DNA of 64,000 bases, taken from the NCBI GenBank assembly GCA_937891015.1, contig CALAPY010000072.1, positions 1 to 64,000 of the forward strand, written 5' to 3'. Source of the DNA: UBA2108 sp002713215. Its GTDB lineage: Bacteria; Bacteroidota; Bacteroidia; Flavobacteriales_G; Salibacteraceae. Below are positions 18,049-26,864 of this stretch, piece by piece. The notes below the pieces were generated by a model. The model searched no databases, was not told where the DNA came from, and saw only the letters and a list, made by a program, of their open reading frames with translations. A program made the translations under genes and the position numbers. Within the stretch, counting starts at the first letter, position 1. Every line of letters begins with the position of its first letter.

Positions 18049-18846
18049 TCATAGTTTGTCAAGTTTGGCTTTTTCTTCGTAGTCAATTCCAAGTTTAATT
18101 GCTTCTTTTCGCAGATATGCCCTTAGCGATCGATAGAACAAATTCAGGCCAGTTTCATAATCATTTGGTTGGAGTTTTTTGCTAGATATTTTATTGTATT
18201 CCTCAGTCATTTGATCTAAAAAGGAGATAACCTCCTCTCGTCTTCGCAAATTATCCGCCTGCTTTTCTGATATTACCTTTGAAAAGGAGGATGCTTGAAT
18301 TGGTGCCAGGTACAAGCTAAATATGACTTTGTCAGAAAACCATGCTGCACCCAATTCAGCATGACACATTTCACTTAGATGGTAATTTGGAGTGAATAGC
18401 CCAACAAAAATTTCACACTCTTTTAAATTTTTTTTAATCTGTTCTTTCCAAGTTTTACCCGATTTAATTCCAGTTGAACGAGTCGAAGTAAAGAAGATTT
18501 CTTCTTTCGAAATTCCCAATGTATCGACGAGCAATTTGTCAATTATTCTTTCCGCAATTTTTCCGTCTTTATATGCATGACTAATAAAGATTCTTTTTTC
18601 ATCTTTTTTAGAGCTTCCCTTTCTATACCCTTCAAATTCATATCCATCTGGAGTAATAATTACATAGGTTTTACCAAGTTTATCGACATATCCATCTCGG
18701 ACCAATTTTTCAATTGAGAGACGTGCAGTTTTAAATGTCTCTTTATGAGTGCCTAATTTTTTTTCAAAGAAAAGTTTACTGTCAACTGAAGTGTTTGTTC
18801 TCTTCAATTCTTCAAGCAACTCATTCAAAACTTTATAGTTAATCAT
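18049..18846 (-). CDS. Winged-helix-like TIR-domain protein
   Basis: A protein of 265 residues. Residues 1-75 look like a small winged-helix module (RLSIEKLVRDGYVDKLG, YVIITPDGYEFE). A TIR domain follows: RIFISHAYKDG (85-95), the box around TSTRSTGIKSGKTW (120-133), VGLFTPNYHLSEMCHAELG (148-166). Glu164 in MCHAEL is at the position of the catalytic Glu of NAD-cleaving TIR enzymes. Prokaryotic TIR proteins mostly work in antiphage defence by destroying NAD+ or making signalling cyclic ADPR. The start overlaps by four bases the stop of a small membrane-protein gene, so they form a unit. The pair is visibly AT-rich, for example 17 G+C in the 60 bases at 18841-18900, which fits recent acquisition. 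Confidence 0.8.
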   Translation of the reverse strand: MINYKVLNELLEELKRTNTSVDSKLFFEKKLGTHKETFKTARLSIEKLVRDGYVDKLGKTYVIITPDGYEFEGYRKGSSKKDEKRIFISHAYKDGKIAERIIDKLLVDTLGISKEEIFFTSTRSTGIKSGKTWKEQIKKNLKECEIFVGLFTPNYHLSEMCHAELGAAWFSDKVIFSLYLAPIQASSFSKVISEKQADNLRRREEVISFLDQMTEEYNKISSKKLQPNDYETGLNLFYRSLRAYLRKEAIKLGIDYEEKAKLDKL

Positions 18847-19229
18847 GTAACCTCATGTTTCTTATTGTCAAAATCGTAAAATTTGGTGGCTATTATAAGT
18901 ATACTTCCAGTTATAAAAATTACTGCTCTTATTACTGAAACGATTTCAGATTGCCATTTTAGATTGCTCTTCTCAGCCTCCATTTGTGACCAAATTTTCC
19001 ATGAGCCATTTATGTGCTTAAAATTTGCAGATGACCTTATTGGTGTATCGTTATAATCACTATTCGAATACATATCGGAAAGTAACATGTATATGGCATC
19101 AAACTTTTTATAAAATTGATAATTTTCGGCAGATCTTGTAGAATTTGCTAATTCTGTATCCAACATTTGCCAGCCAAATGATATTAGCAATAAAACCAAC
19201 CCCCAACCTTCAATTTTTTTGGACTTCAT
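18843..19229 (-). CDS. Small two-helix membrane protein coupled to TIR gene
   Basis: A protein of 128 residues with a hydrophobic segment near the N-terminus (about 8-22, GWGLVLLLISFGW) and a second one near the C-terminus (about 99-116, VIRAVIFITGSILIIA). The 70-residue loop between them is polar and would face the outside of the inner membrane or the cytoplasm depending on topology. No family is recognised. The overlap with the TIR gene and the shared low G+C suggest a two-gene system in which this protein may be a membrane sensor or effector partner. This role is inference only. Confidence 0.65.
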   Translation of the reverse strand: MKSKKIEGWGLVLLLISFGWQMLDTELANSTRSAENYQFYKKFDAIYMLLSDMYSNSDYNDTPIRSSANFKHINGSWKIWSQMEAEKSNLKWQSEIVSVIRAVIFITGSILIIATKFYDFDNKKHEVT

Positions 19230-19485
19230 GATTTTTCTATGTTCTTTGATTAACTAGGATTTGAACCTTTTTGTAATTTACGAATAGCATACAACAATTA
19301 GATAAACACAATATGCGTTTATTATATCATAGTGCTTTGGTTCTGGAACCTACAATACATTGCTATTTCATTACATTTAATTAAAAGTTATGTGCACGGA
19401 AATATTTAGGCATTTGTTCTGGAATTCCAGATGGCACCTTCCCAAAAGTATCTTTTTTTCTTAGTAAGAAGAAAAGGAAACTTGC

Positions 19486-20598
19486 TTACCGGATCTGCTT
19501 AAACGCTATGGCCAAGCTCTTTTCGAAGTAACGGATTTGTTTTAGCTCCTTAGTGGTAACTAAACTCAGTGAGATCCCATGTTTCCCTGCACGGGCCGTT
19601 CGTCCACTGCGGTGGGTATAATATTCTTCTTTATCGGGCAATTGGTAATGTACCACATAGGCCAACCCTTCCACATCAATTCCTCGTGCGGCAAGGTCTG
19701 TTGCAATTAAGATTTGAAGGCTCTCGTTCTTAAACGCGCGCATAACCTTGTCCCTTTCTTTCTGGAGCAAATCACCATGAATGGCATCAGCCGATATGTT
19801 TTTGGCAATAAGCTGCTTGGCCAATTTCTGTGTTGCCGATTTGGTTTTGCAAAAGATCAATCCTCGACTATTGTACTGGGATTTAAGGAATTGAGTAAGA
19901 ATATGAAGCTTCTCATTTTCCTCACAGATTAGAAATTGATGTTCAATATTCTTGTTTACCGCATTTTGCCTGCTTACCTCAATTCGATATGCTTCTGGTG
20001 CCAGGTATTGATTTACAATTTCCTTAATTCCATGAGGCATGGTTGCCGAAAAGAGCCATTTGTTCTCTGCGGTACTTAAAAAGCTAAGGATTTCGTGCAA
20101 TTCCTTTTTGAAACCCATACTTAGCATCTCATCGGCTTCGTCGAGTACAACGGTTTTTACATGTTGTAGATCAACGGCCTTTCTTCTTACCAGGTCAATT
20201 AATCTTCCTGGGGTAGCTACAACTATATGCGTGGGGCGCTTCAAATTGGCAATTTGCCGGTCTATTTTTTCTCCACCGTAAACGGCTTCGGTAAATATCT
20301 TATCGCTGTATTTGGTAAACTTAAAAAGCTGCTTGGCTACTTGCTGTCCCAGTTCTCTTGTTGGACAAAGAATTAATCCCTGAACCACTTTGTGTTTTGG
20401 GTCAATTTGATGCAACAGGGGAAGTCCGTAAGCAGCCGTTTTACCGGTTCCCGTTTGGGCCTGTCCGACTAAATCTGTATCTCCCTGCAACAGAAGGGGG
20501 ATTACTTCGGTTTGAATAGGGGTAGGAGAAACAATATTGAGTTCCTTGAGTCCCTTAACAAATTCTTTTCTTATGCCTAAGGCTTCAAAATTTTCCAA
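19486..20598 (-). CDS. DEAD-box ATP-dependent RNA helicase
   Basis: A protein of 370 residues with all core motifs: Q-motif around SPTPIQ (24-29), Walker A AQTGTGKT (47-54), PTRELGQQ (78-85), DEAD (152-155), SAT (183-185), then RGLIFCKTKSA, LIATDLAARGIDVEG and HRSGRTARAG in the second RecA domain. It unwinds short RNA duplexes using ATP. It stops just after the helicase core, without the basic tail or RNA-binding domain found in DbpA/CshA-type members, so it is a short form. The gene begins 12 bases after the hemN stop and is probably co-transcribed with it. Confidence 0.92.
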   Translation of the reverse strand: MENFEALGIRKEFVKGLKELNIVSPTPIQTEVIPLLLQGDTDLVGQAQTGTGKTAAYGLPLLHQIDPKHKVVQGLILCPTRELGQQVAKQLFKFTKYSDKIFTEAVYGGEKIDRQIANLKRPTHIVVATPGRLIDLVRRKAVDLQHVKTVVLDEADEMLSMGFKKELHEILSFLSTAENKWLFSATMPHGIKEIVNQYLAPEAYRIEVSRQNAVNKNIEHQFLICEENEKLHILTQFLKSQYNSRGLIFCKTKSATQKLAKQLIAKNISADAIHGDLLQKERDKVMRAFKNESLQILIATDLAARGIDVEGLAYVVHYQLPDKEEYYTHRSGRTARAGKHGISLSLVTTKELKQIRYFEKSLAIAFKQIR

Positions 20599-20610
20599 AT
20601 CGTTTCTTTA

Positions 20611-21975
20611 TTAAATCGTTTGTGAGAAAAGTTCAGTAGAGGGAGCTTTGCGATACATTCTCAGATCGAAGGCCATACAAATGTTCCTTACGAAGCCTTG
20701 TCCCTTTTCGGTTACCGTCAACCCATTTGGTTCAATAGTACAAAGCCCGTCTTCCTCCATTTCCACCAGCCTGCTGCAAATTTCCTGAAAATCAATTGTA
20801 TTATTTTCTTCCTCCGTCCAGCTGGTTTTAAAATGACACATCAGGTTAAGGATATGCCTGCGGAGTACCAGATCCTCCTCATTCAAAAAGTGTCCCCGGA
20901 ATAAGGGAAGTTCACCACGATCGATAATTCTTTCGTATTCCTTAAGAGCCTTTACATTTTGTCCGAATGCTCCCCAACTATCACCGATGGAACTTACTCC
21001 AAGTCCAATCATTAATTCGGTGTGAACTGTTGTATAACCCATGAAGTTTCGATGCATGAGTTTGTTTTTCATGGCCAGTGACAAGTCTTCTTCTGGTAAT
21101 GCGAAATGATCCATTCCAATTTCCAGGTAGCCTTCTTTTTCCAGGAGTTCTTTACCTAATTCGTATAACGACCGTTTGAACTCATTGCTTGGCAAATCCT
21201 CATCGGAATAGAGGCGCTGTGCCCGACTCAGCCAGGGAACATGAGCATAACTGTAATAAGCAATTCGATCGGGTTTAAGTTCTATGGTTTTTTTAATGGT
21301 GTACTCAATACTCTCCTGAGTTTGCTTGGGTAATCCAAAAATGAGGTCGTAGTTAATTGAAGTGTAGCCTATTTCCCGGGCTTCGTCACTTACCTTTTTT
21401 ACTTCCTCGAAACTCTGGTATCGATTAATGACCCGCTGAACTTCAATATCAAAATCCTGCACGCCCAAACTCAGTCGTTTAAAACCAAGCTTATAAAGCG
21501 CTAGCATTTTATCATAAGTAGTACTATTGGGGTGGGCTTCAAAGCTAAATTCGGGCGAATCCACCGGATCGCATTTCGATAGAATTCCACTGATTAGAAT
21601 ATGCAGGTTTTCCGCACTCAAAAATGTGGGAGTACCGCCACCCAGGTGCATTTCTTTCAGCCGTGGTTTTTGAGGCAGGAATTCGCAATACAAATCCCAT
21701 TCTTTTAAAACGCGGGATACGTAAGGTTCTTCAACGGAGTGTTGCCTAGTTATTTTTTTGTTACAACCGCAGAAATGGCAAAGTCGTTCACAGAAAGGCA
21801 AATGAATGTATAAGCTTATTCCTTCTTCTGCGTTGGTTGCCTCAAAGGTTTTGGTAACCGATGATTTCCAATCTGAGATATCAAACCCTTCTTCACCATC
21901 CCAGTAAGGAACCGTAGGGTAAGAGGTGTACCTTGGACCTGCTACATTGTATTTTCTGATGAGGGATTTGTTCAT
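20611..21975 (-). CDS. hemN: Oxygen-independent coproporphyrinogen III dehydrogenase
   Basis: A protein of 454 residues of the radical SAM type. The [4Fe-4S] motif is FCERLCHFC with Cys62, Cys66 and Cys69, followed by the HemN-specific GC (residue 71). AHVPWLSRAQ, GMDHFALPEEDL and NFMGYTT are all typical of genuine HemN rather than HemW, as is the full length. It decarboxylates coproporphyrinogen III to protoporphyrinogen IX without oxygen in haem synthesis. It fits the cbb3 oxidase and c-type cytochromes elsewhere in the window. I see no clear FNR box upstream. A DEAD-box helicase follows directly. Confidence 0.93.
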   Translation of the reverse strand: MNKSLIRKYNVAGPRYTSYPTVPYWDGEEGFDISDWKSSVTKTFEATNAEEGISLYIHLPFCERLCHFCGCNKKITRQHSVEEPYVSRVLKEWDLYCEFLPQKPRLKEMHLGGGTPTFLSAENLHILISGILSKCDPVDSPEFSFEAHPNSTTYDKMLALYKLGFKRLSLGVQDFDIEVQRVINRYQSFEEVKKVSDEAREIGYTSINYDLIFGLPKQTQESIEYTIKKTIELKPDRIAYYSYAHVPWLSRAQRLYSDEDLPSNEFKRSLYELGKELLEKEGYLEIGMDHFALPEEDLSLAMKNKLMHRNFMGYTTVHTELMIGLGVSSIGDSWGAFGQNVKALKEYERIIDRGELPLFRGHFLNEEDLVLRRHILNLMCHFKTSWTEEENNTIDFQEICSRLVEMEEDGLCTIEPNGLTVTEKGQGFVRNICMAFDLRMYRKAPSTELFSQTI

Positions 21976-22033
21976 GGAAATTAAAGTCCTTTTGTTTGCA
22001 ATTTAAACGCCGCAAATTTCGTCATTTCAGGCC

Positions 22034-23281
22034 TTACTCGTTCACCCAAACTTCCAGACGAAGTTTATTAATAAATCGATCTAAAATTTCAAGGGTTACA
22101 TGGGGCATTACCACCACTTTATACCAGCTAGGATTCTCTTTGTCGTCTCCAACCAAATGAAACTTATCGGCCAAATGAACAGGAAAGTTTTCTGCGCTAA
22201 TGGTTACAATGTTCATGTGTTTTTCCCTGCAATACAATAATCCCAGGTCATCGAGGGCTTTGCACAGGTGATCGGTTCTGGCTATAAGTTCGTTGCAGTA
22301 ATTGGTCCAACCTTCGCTCCCGTAACCCTTTAAGATCATCCACATGGCAATGGCATTGGCTCCTGATCTGCTACCACAAAGGGTGGAATCCAGGCCGGAT
22401 ACATATTTAGCAGCATTGCTGGTTGTATAATTCATCCAACCTTTACGAATGAGGAAAATACCCGTTCCATATGGTGCCTGTAACATTTTATGACCATCAA
22501 TGGTAATTGAATTTACACTTGGATGCGCAAAGTTGAGTGTATTGTTTGGGTTGGTGAAGGGATAAATAAAGCCACCAAAGGCAGCATCAATGTGAATTTT
22601 ATATTCAAATAGAAACTCGTTTAAAATTGAATCTACCGGATCAATTTCATCTACTGAGCCAAATATGGTAGTGGCCATATTAAGTGTAACAGCCAAATAT
22701 TTTATTCCTTTTTCAGCAGCCCTGGTCAATTGAATCCTTAAATCTTCAAGATCAATTTTATGATCTTCGGCCTTGGTTTTAATTACTATAGCTGGCAAAC
22801 CCAACAAGTTGGCACCTTTGGGCATGGAATAATGAGCATCTTCGGTATATAACACACCAATTTCATGGGGAAGTGCTCCGTGCTTTTCCTGAAAGTAGTT
22901 TCGGTAGATCCATTGAGCCTGAATATTTGCCTCTGTTCCGCCAGGAGCAATGTAACCATCCGTTGAGTCAGGCTGAGCTTTGAAAACCTGCGTTGCCAGT
23001 AATTCAATCAACTCTATTTCAAGTTGCTGAGTTCCCTGAAAATATTCTTCCGATTTGTCTTTGGTTAAGGTATGGCAACCAATATGGTTGGGATTATTGA
23101 TCATGGTAAGCAAGTAAGGCGCTTCCTTAAGAATAGGTAAATCAGTATAAAAGTGCATCCGGTCGAGGTAGGAAGCAGGAACTCCAATAAGGGTTTCCTG
23201 GTCATAGTTGATGTTGCTGTTAAGGGCTTTAAAAACCCGCCTTTTAATTTCCTTCTTCGATAATTCTTTCCAATACATCAC
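22034..23281 (-). CDS. PLP-dependent group II decarboxylase
   Basis: A protein of 415 residues of the group II (aromatic/glutamate type) decarboxylase family. It has APGGTEAN (112-119) for phosphate binding, HIDAAFGG (230-237) with Asp232 contacting the pyridine nitrogen, and the Schiff-base Lys265 in IDGHKMLQAPYGTG. It is shorter than GadB or plant enzymes and closer in size to archaeal MfnA-type tyrosine/aspartate decarboxylases. The substrate cannot be told; aspartate (for beta-alanine) or tyrosine are options. It precedes hemN by 58 bases on the same strand. Confidence 0.85.
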   Translation of the reverse strand: MMYWKELSKKEIKRRVFKALNSNINYDQETLIGVPASYLDRMHFYTDLPILKEAPYLLTMINNPNHIGCHTLTKDKSEEYFQGTQQLEIELIELLATQVFKAQPDSTDGYIAPGGTEANIQAQWIYRNYFQEKHGALPHEIGVLYTEDAHYSMPKGANLLGLPAIVIKTKAEDHKIDLEDLRIQLTRAAEKGIKYLAVTLNMATTIFGSVDEIDPVDSILNEFLFEYKIHIDAAFGGFIYPFTNPNNTLNFAHPSVNSITIDGHKMLQAPYGTGIFLIRKGWMNYTTSNAAKYVSGLDSTLCGSRSGANAIAMWMILKGYGSEGWTNYCNELIARTDHLCKALDDLGLLYCREKHMNIVTISAENFPVHLADKFHLVGDDKENPSWYKVVVMPHVTLEILDRFINKLRLEVWVNE

Positions 23282-23548
23282 AATCTTATCTTGCTGTTTT
23301 CGGCTGCAAAAGTCGTCATTTCTTCCTGCTTAATTCTATGATATTGGTCAAGGAAGTGAGATTAAGTTTAATAATAATGCGTAAATGAAATAGTATCTTA
23401 ATTTATTGTTTTATAATGGGTTGTGTGTGTTTTTTAGTTGAAAAATTATGCTCAATTTTATGCTCTGAAAGCAAAAACCCAACCATCGAAAAATTTGCAG
23501 TCATTCAAGTGAAGACTTCAAACAATTAAAAAATTAAATAACTCAAAA

Positions 23549-24805
23549 TTGAAAATGATGAAAACAATTAAACTTTTATTACTCATACCCATTTTAGGAT
23601 TGGCTGGGTTCGCTTATTCAGCTAACTTAACCATTACCGGTAAGGTTACTGATAACGGTGTTGCCAAGGCAAACGTTCAGGTTATATATGTTGACAGTAA
23701 CACCAATAACATGGATACGGCTCTTACGAACAGTGCTGGAAACTATACAATTACGCTAAATGTTGGGTCAGCGACCCAAGGAATTGCTGTTGGTTATATT
23801 ACTGATTGTAAACGAAAATATAAGTACAATCACATATTCTATACACCAAGGACCACTACTTATTCTAATTATAACTTCGTTTATTGTACTGGAACTCCTG
23901 GTGGAGGAAATAAACTGTCTACAGTTTCAGGAATGGTGTACAACGATAGCAATTTAGCTGGTAATGGTATTGTGATATTAATTGAAAAGAACGGATTAAT
24001 ATTAAAATCGGTGGATACTATGAAAATTACCAGAGGTTGGTACTCGTTTACTTTACCTGATAGTACACTAGCTTATTATGTGAAAGCGATACTCGATAAG
24101 GCAGATTCCAGATACAGGAGATTTTTGCCTACTTATAGTGACAAAGCTCTTAAATGGTCTAAAGCTAAGTTAATTGGTAGTGGTAATAATATGACCCACA
24201 CCAGAGACATTCGAATGGTGAGAGGTAGAAATACTGGAGGCCCTGGATTTGTTGGTGGAAATGTAAGACGCGGAGCAAATAAATCTTCTGCAACTGGTGA
24301 TCCAATAGAAGGAGCTCAAATAATGCTTCTTCAGGGAGGCGATGCTGTTGCCTATACTTATTCAGATGCTCAAGGCAATTTTTCGATTGATGATTTGGCT
24401 TATGGAACGTATACCGTATATACAGAAGAAGCTGGATTGCCAACCGTTACTGCGGATGTAACTGTATCTGCTGCGGCTCCTAAGGAAGAAGGGGTTCGAG
24501 TAACAATCAATTCTTCAGGTGTTACTACTTCGGTTGAGGTTGTTGGAATTGAATCTACTGGAGTTTTTACTCAATTAAGAGCATTTCCAAACCCGGTTCA
24601 GGATAACTTTACCATTGAGTTTGGTACACAATTGAACAATGTGAATATTTCAATATTGGATTTGACTGGAAAGGTGATTGATAATCAGGAATTGGTTAAT
24701 TCTTCGGAAGTTAACCTTTCTTTTAGTGATCTTCCTAAAGGAAGTTACCTAATTCGAGTAAATGCATTGGAAGAAAATAGCGTTATTCGTGTTGTTAAAC
24801 ATTAA
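23549..24805 (+). CDS. T9SS cargo protein with carboxypeptidase-regulatory-like repeats
   Basis: A protein of 418 residues with a signal peptide (about 1-25; start ATG 23549, an alternative ATG lies two codons on). It has a regulatory-like Ig repeat (LTITGKVTDNGVAKANVQV), a second one (VSGMVYNDSNLAGNG), and a third (about 235-330; IEGAQIMLLQGGDAVAYTYSDAQGNF split by loops). It ends in a T9SS sorting domain (RAFPNPVQDNF). Its N-terminal repeat is related to those of the proteins at 24808 and 28697, so the three are paralogues. The next gene starts two bases after its stop, so it may be part of the sigma operon. Confidence 0.8.
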   Translation: MKMMKTIKLLLLIPILGLAGFAYSANLTITGKVTDNGVAKANVQVIYVDSNTNNMDTALTNSAGNYTITLNVGSATQGIAVGYITDCKRKYKYNHIFYTPRTTTYSNYNFVYCTGTPGGGNKLSTVSGMVYNDSNLAGNGIVILIEKNGLILKSVDTMKITRGWYSFTLPDSTLAYYVKAILDKADSRYRRFLPTYSDKALKWSKAKLIGSGNNMTHTRDIRMVRGRNTGGPGFVGGNVRRGANKSSATGDPIEGAQIMLLQGGDAVAYTYSDAQGNFSIDDLAYGTYTVYTEEAGLPTVTADVTVSAAAPKEEGVRVTINSSGVTTSVEVVGIESTGVFTQLRAFPNPVQDNFTIEFGTQLNNVNISILDLTGKVIDNQELVNSSEVNLSFSDLPKGSYLIRVNALEENSVIRVVKH

Positions 24806-24807
24806 GC

Positions 24808-26271
24808 TTGAACCTTAAACAAATCATACTTTTAATTTTACTGTCACTTAGTGGGAGCTGCGTTATAGCAGCTCCCATTATTGTTTCAGGACTAATAACT
24901 GACAATGGAGTTCCTGTACGCAATCAATGGGTACATATAAACGCTCCGGGAGCCGATACGAGTTTTATGACCGGACCAGGCGGCAATTATAATGTTGTGG
25001 TCAATCCGTCTACTGCTATTGGAACAATGCGTGTTTTCTTTTTATGTAAAAATGATACAACAGATTCAATTGTAGGTTTTGACTCAAGTACTCGTGTTTT
25101 AACTGTAAACCTAAACGGATGTGTACCGGTGACCGGATCGGTAACAGTTACAGGCAATATTTCCAACAGCCATCTATCTTCTTCACTCATTCGGGTCTAT
25201 TTCTCCCAGAATAATTTTCGTTCGCTTTTTGATTCTACCCTGGCGGATAGCACAGGCTTTTTTTCTCATCAGTTCACCAGTTCCGGACCAGGAACGCTGT
25301 ACACCCGAATTGTAGACTGTGATGGGCAAACGTCCGCCGATTCCACCTGGTTTAATTTAAACGATTCCATATCCCAATCCCTGGATTATTGTCCTGTCAA
25401 AATGCATGTTGGTATGATTTACAACAGCGGCAGGTTGGTGTCACCAACGGATGCCATTTTGCTAAACTACAAATACTTACCAGAAAAGGAGGGTTTTCAG
25501 TTTGATGATACGTTAAAGATTCTTTCAAACGGTACATTTCAATTTGTGAATGATAAGAAAACCGACTACTTATTAAAAGTGATTCCAAAGGATACTGCTA
25601 TTGGTTTTGCACCAACTTATTACCCCAATGGAATTCAATGGGATAACTCCAATTCTAAGGCGGTAGGCCCGCATACGCAAGGTGTTTTGAGGATAGATCT
25701 TAATCTATTTACTAGAAAGTTGGGAGCGTACTCAATTCGTGGAACGGTAAAAATTGATCCTGATTTAATTAAAGATGGATATTCTGCTGTTGGAATTCAT
25801 TTGTTGGATACCAATAATCAGGTTATTGATTTCACGTTTGCGGATCGGTTTAATGATTTTTATTTCAATAACCTTAATGAGGGTCAGTATAAAATTTGGA
25901 TCGATCAATGTGGAATTCCCACTAACCCTAAGGTTGTAAACCTTTCGAGGACTAATCCAACAGTTTCTGATGTTGTATTAACTGCCAATCCTTTAGGTAT
26001 ATCATACGATGAGTTTGTTGGAGTTGAACCAGTTGTAACAGATACTGAACCGGCCCTATTTCCCAATCCATTTGATGAAATATTGAACCTGAAAATAAAA
26101 GAATCAAGCATGATTTCGGTGCATAACATGCAGGGCAAATTAATTCGCGAAGAGGAATTTACCGAAGGAGAACTACATAGAATAGAAACTAAAGAATGGC
26201 AATCAGGGGTATATGTGATTACAATACAAAACAAAAAGGAGTTGTATAGAAAAAAGGTGATAAAAAGATAG
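24808..26271 (+). CDS. T9SS surface protein of sigma cassette 1
   Basis: A protein of 487 residues, start TTG 24808, kept because the paralogue at 28697 also begins TTGAACCTTAAAC with the same first codons. A signal peptide (about 1-21) contains a DNA hairpin in its codons. The mature protein has Ig-like beta repeats beginning IIVSGLITDNGVPVRNQWV, a middle region with paired Cys (YFSQNNFRS, VDCDG, DYCPVKMHVG), a second repeat (YSIRGTVKIDPDLIKDGYS, WIDQCGIPTNPKVV) and a T9SS domain (LFPNPFDEI). The sigma gene starts 14 bases downstream, so it is co-transcribed with a regulator and may be its input or its output. Function unknown. Confidence 0.8.
   Translation: MNLKQIILLILLSLSGSCVIAAPIIVSGLITDNGVPVRNQWVHINAPGADTSFMTGPGGNYNVVVNPSTAIGTMRVFFLCKNDTTDSIVGFDSSTRVLTVNLNGCVPVTGSVTVTGNISNSHLSSSLIRVYFSQNNFRSLFDSTLADSTGFFSHQFTSSGPGTLYTRIVDCDGQTSADSTWFNLNDSISQSLDYCPVKMHVGMIYNSGRLVSPTDAILLNYKYLPEKEGFQFDDTLKILSNGTFQFVNDKKTDYLLKVIPKDTAIGFAPTYYPNGIQWDNSNSKAVGPHTQGVLRIDLNLFTRKLGAYSIRGTVKIDPDLIKDGYSAVGIHLLDTNNQVIDFTFADRFNDFYFNNLNEGQYKIWIDQCGIPTNPKVVNLSRTNPTVSDVVLTANPLGISYDEFVGVEPVVTDTEPALFPNPFDEILNLKIKESSMISVHNMQGKLIREEEFTEGELHRIETKEWQSGVYVITIQNKKELYRKKVIKR
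24849..24880 (+). promoter_or_regulatory. Hairpin within signal-peptide codons, cassette 1
   Basis: TAGTGGGAGCTGC (24849-24861) and GCAGCTCCCATTA (24868-24880) pair over 13 positions with one G-U, leaving the six-base loop GTTATA. The core GGGAGCTGC/GCAGCTCCC is perfect. The paralogue has a hairpin at the matching place (28739-28768) with different bases. A T-rich stretch follows, so it could act as an attenuator between the upstream gene and this operon. Confidence 0.5.
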
Positions 26272-26285
26272 GCAGTAAGCCATAC

Positions 26286-26864
26286 ATGGAGGTTGATCGA
26301 AAATTAATCGAAGCCTGTATTAAGGGTGATAGAAAGGCTCAACACAAGCTTTATAAGGATTGCTTTGCTCAACTTCTTAGCATATGTTACCGCTTTGCCA
26401 ACAATAAGGATGATGCCTGCATCTTGTTAAATGGGGCCTTCTTTAAGGTGCTTAACAACTTACATAAGCAGAATGAAGAGATTCCGTTTATGTCGTGGGC
26501 CATTCGAATTACTGTAAATCACTGCATAAGTGAATACAGAAAAGAGAATACGAGGAAAAAACATTTAACCCCTGTTGATCCGGAAGACCTTGAGCATCAT
26601 GCCGAATTACGTGTTCTGGATGAGGGAGAAAAGGAATATAACCCGGAAGTACTAAAAAGGGTCCAGGAAGAGGTGCTCAATTTGCCTCCAACTACTCAGG
26701 AAGTATTTCAATTATATGTATTTCAGGGGTTTACTCATAATGAGGTAGCTCAACAACTGGATATGAAAGAAGGAACTTCTAAATGGCATCTTAATAATGC
26801 CAGGAAGATTTTAAAATCGGTGTTGAGTAGTTCATTAAAATTAATGTCAAGCATAGTGTTATGA
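26286..26864 (+). CDS. ECF-type RNA polymerase sigma factor, cassette 1
   Basis: A protein of 192 residues. Region 2 (about 10-80) includes KGDRKAQHKLYKDC and IPFMSWAIRITVNHCISEYRK; region 4 (about 125-185) has LPPTTQEVFQLYVFQGFTH and the HTH NEVAQQLDMKEGTSKWHLNNARK. Between them lies a variable linker. It is a group of ECF sigma factors typical of Bacteroidota. Its stop overlaps the start of the next gene (ATGA), which encodes the membrane-barrel protein likely to hold it inactive. The paralogue at 30172-30750 has well over half of its residues identical, with the same length. Confidence 0.9.
   Translation: MEVDRKLIEACIKGDRKAQHKLYKDCFAQLLSICYRFANNKDDACILLNGAFFKVLNNLHKQNEEIPFMSWAIRITVNHCISEYRKENTRKKHLTPVDPEDLEHHAELRVLDEGEKEYNPEVLKRVQEEVLNLPPTTQEVFQLYVFQGFTHNEVAQQLDMKEGTSKWHLNNARKILKSVLSSSLKLMSSIVL

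Noticed and set aside
24849..24880. Hairpin as a lipobox-linked or lipoprotein signal (Ser-Cys in the same codons)
   Set aside because: The Cys is followed by more hydrophobic residues and the preceding residues do not fit L-[AS]-[GA]-C, so a signal peptidase I site is more likely.
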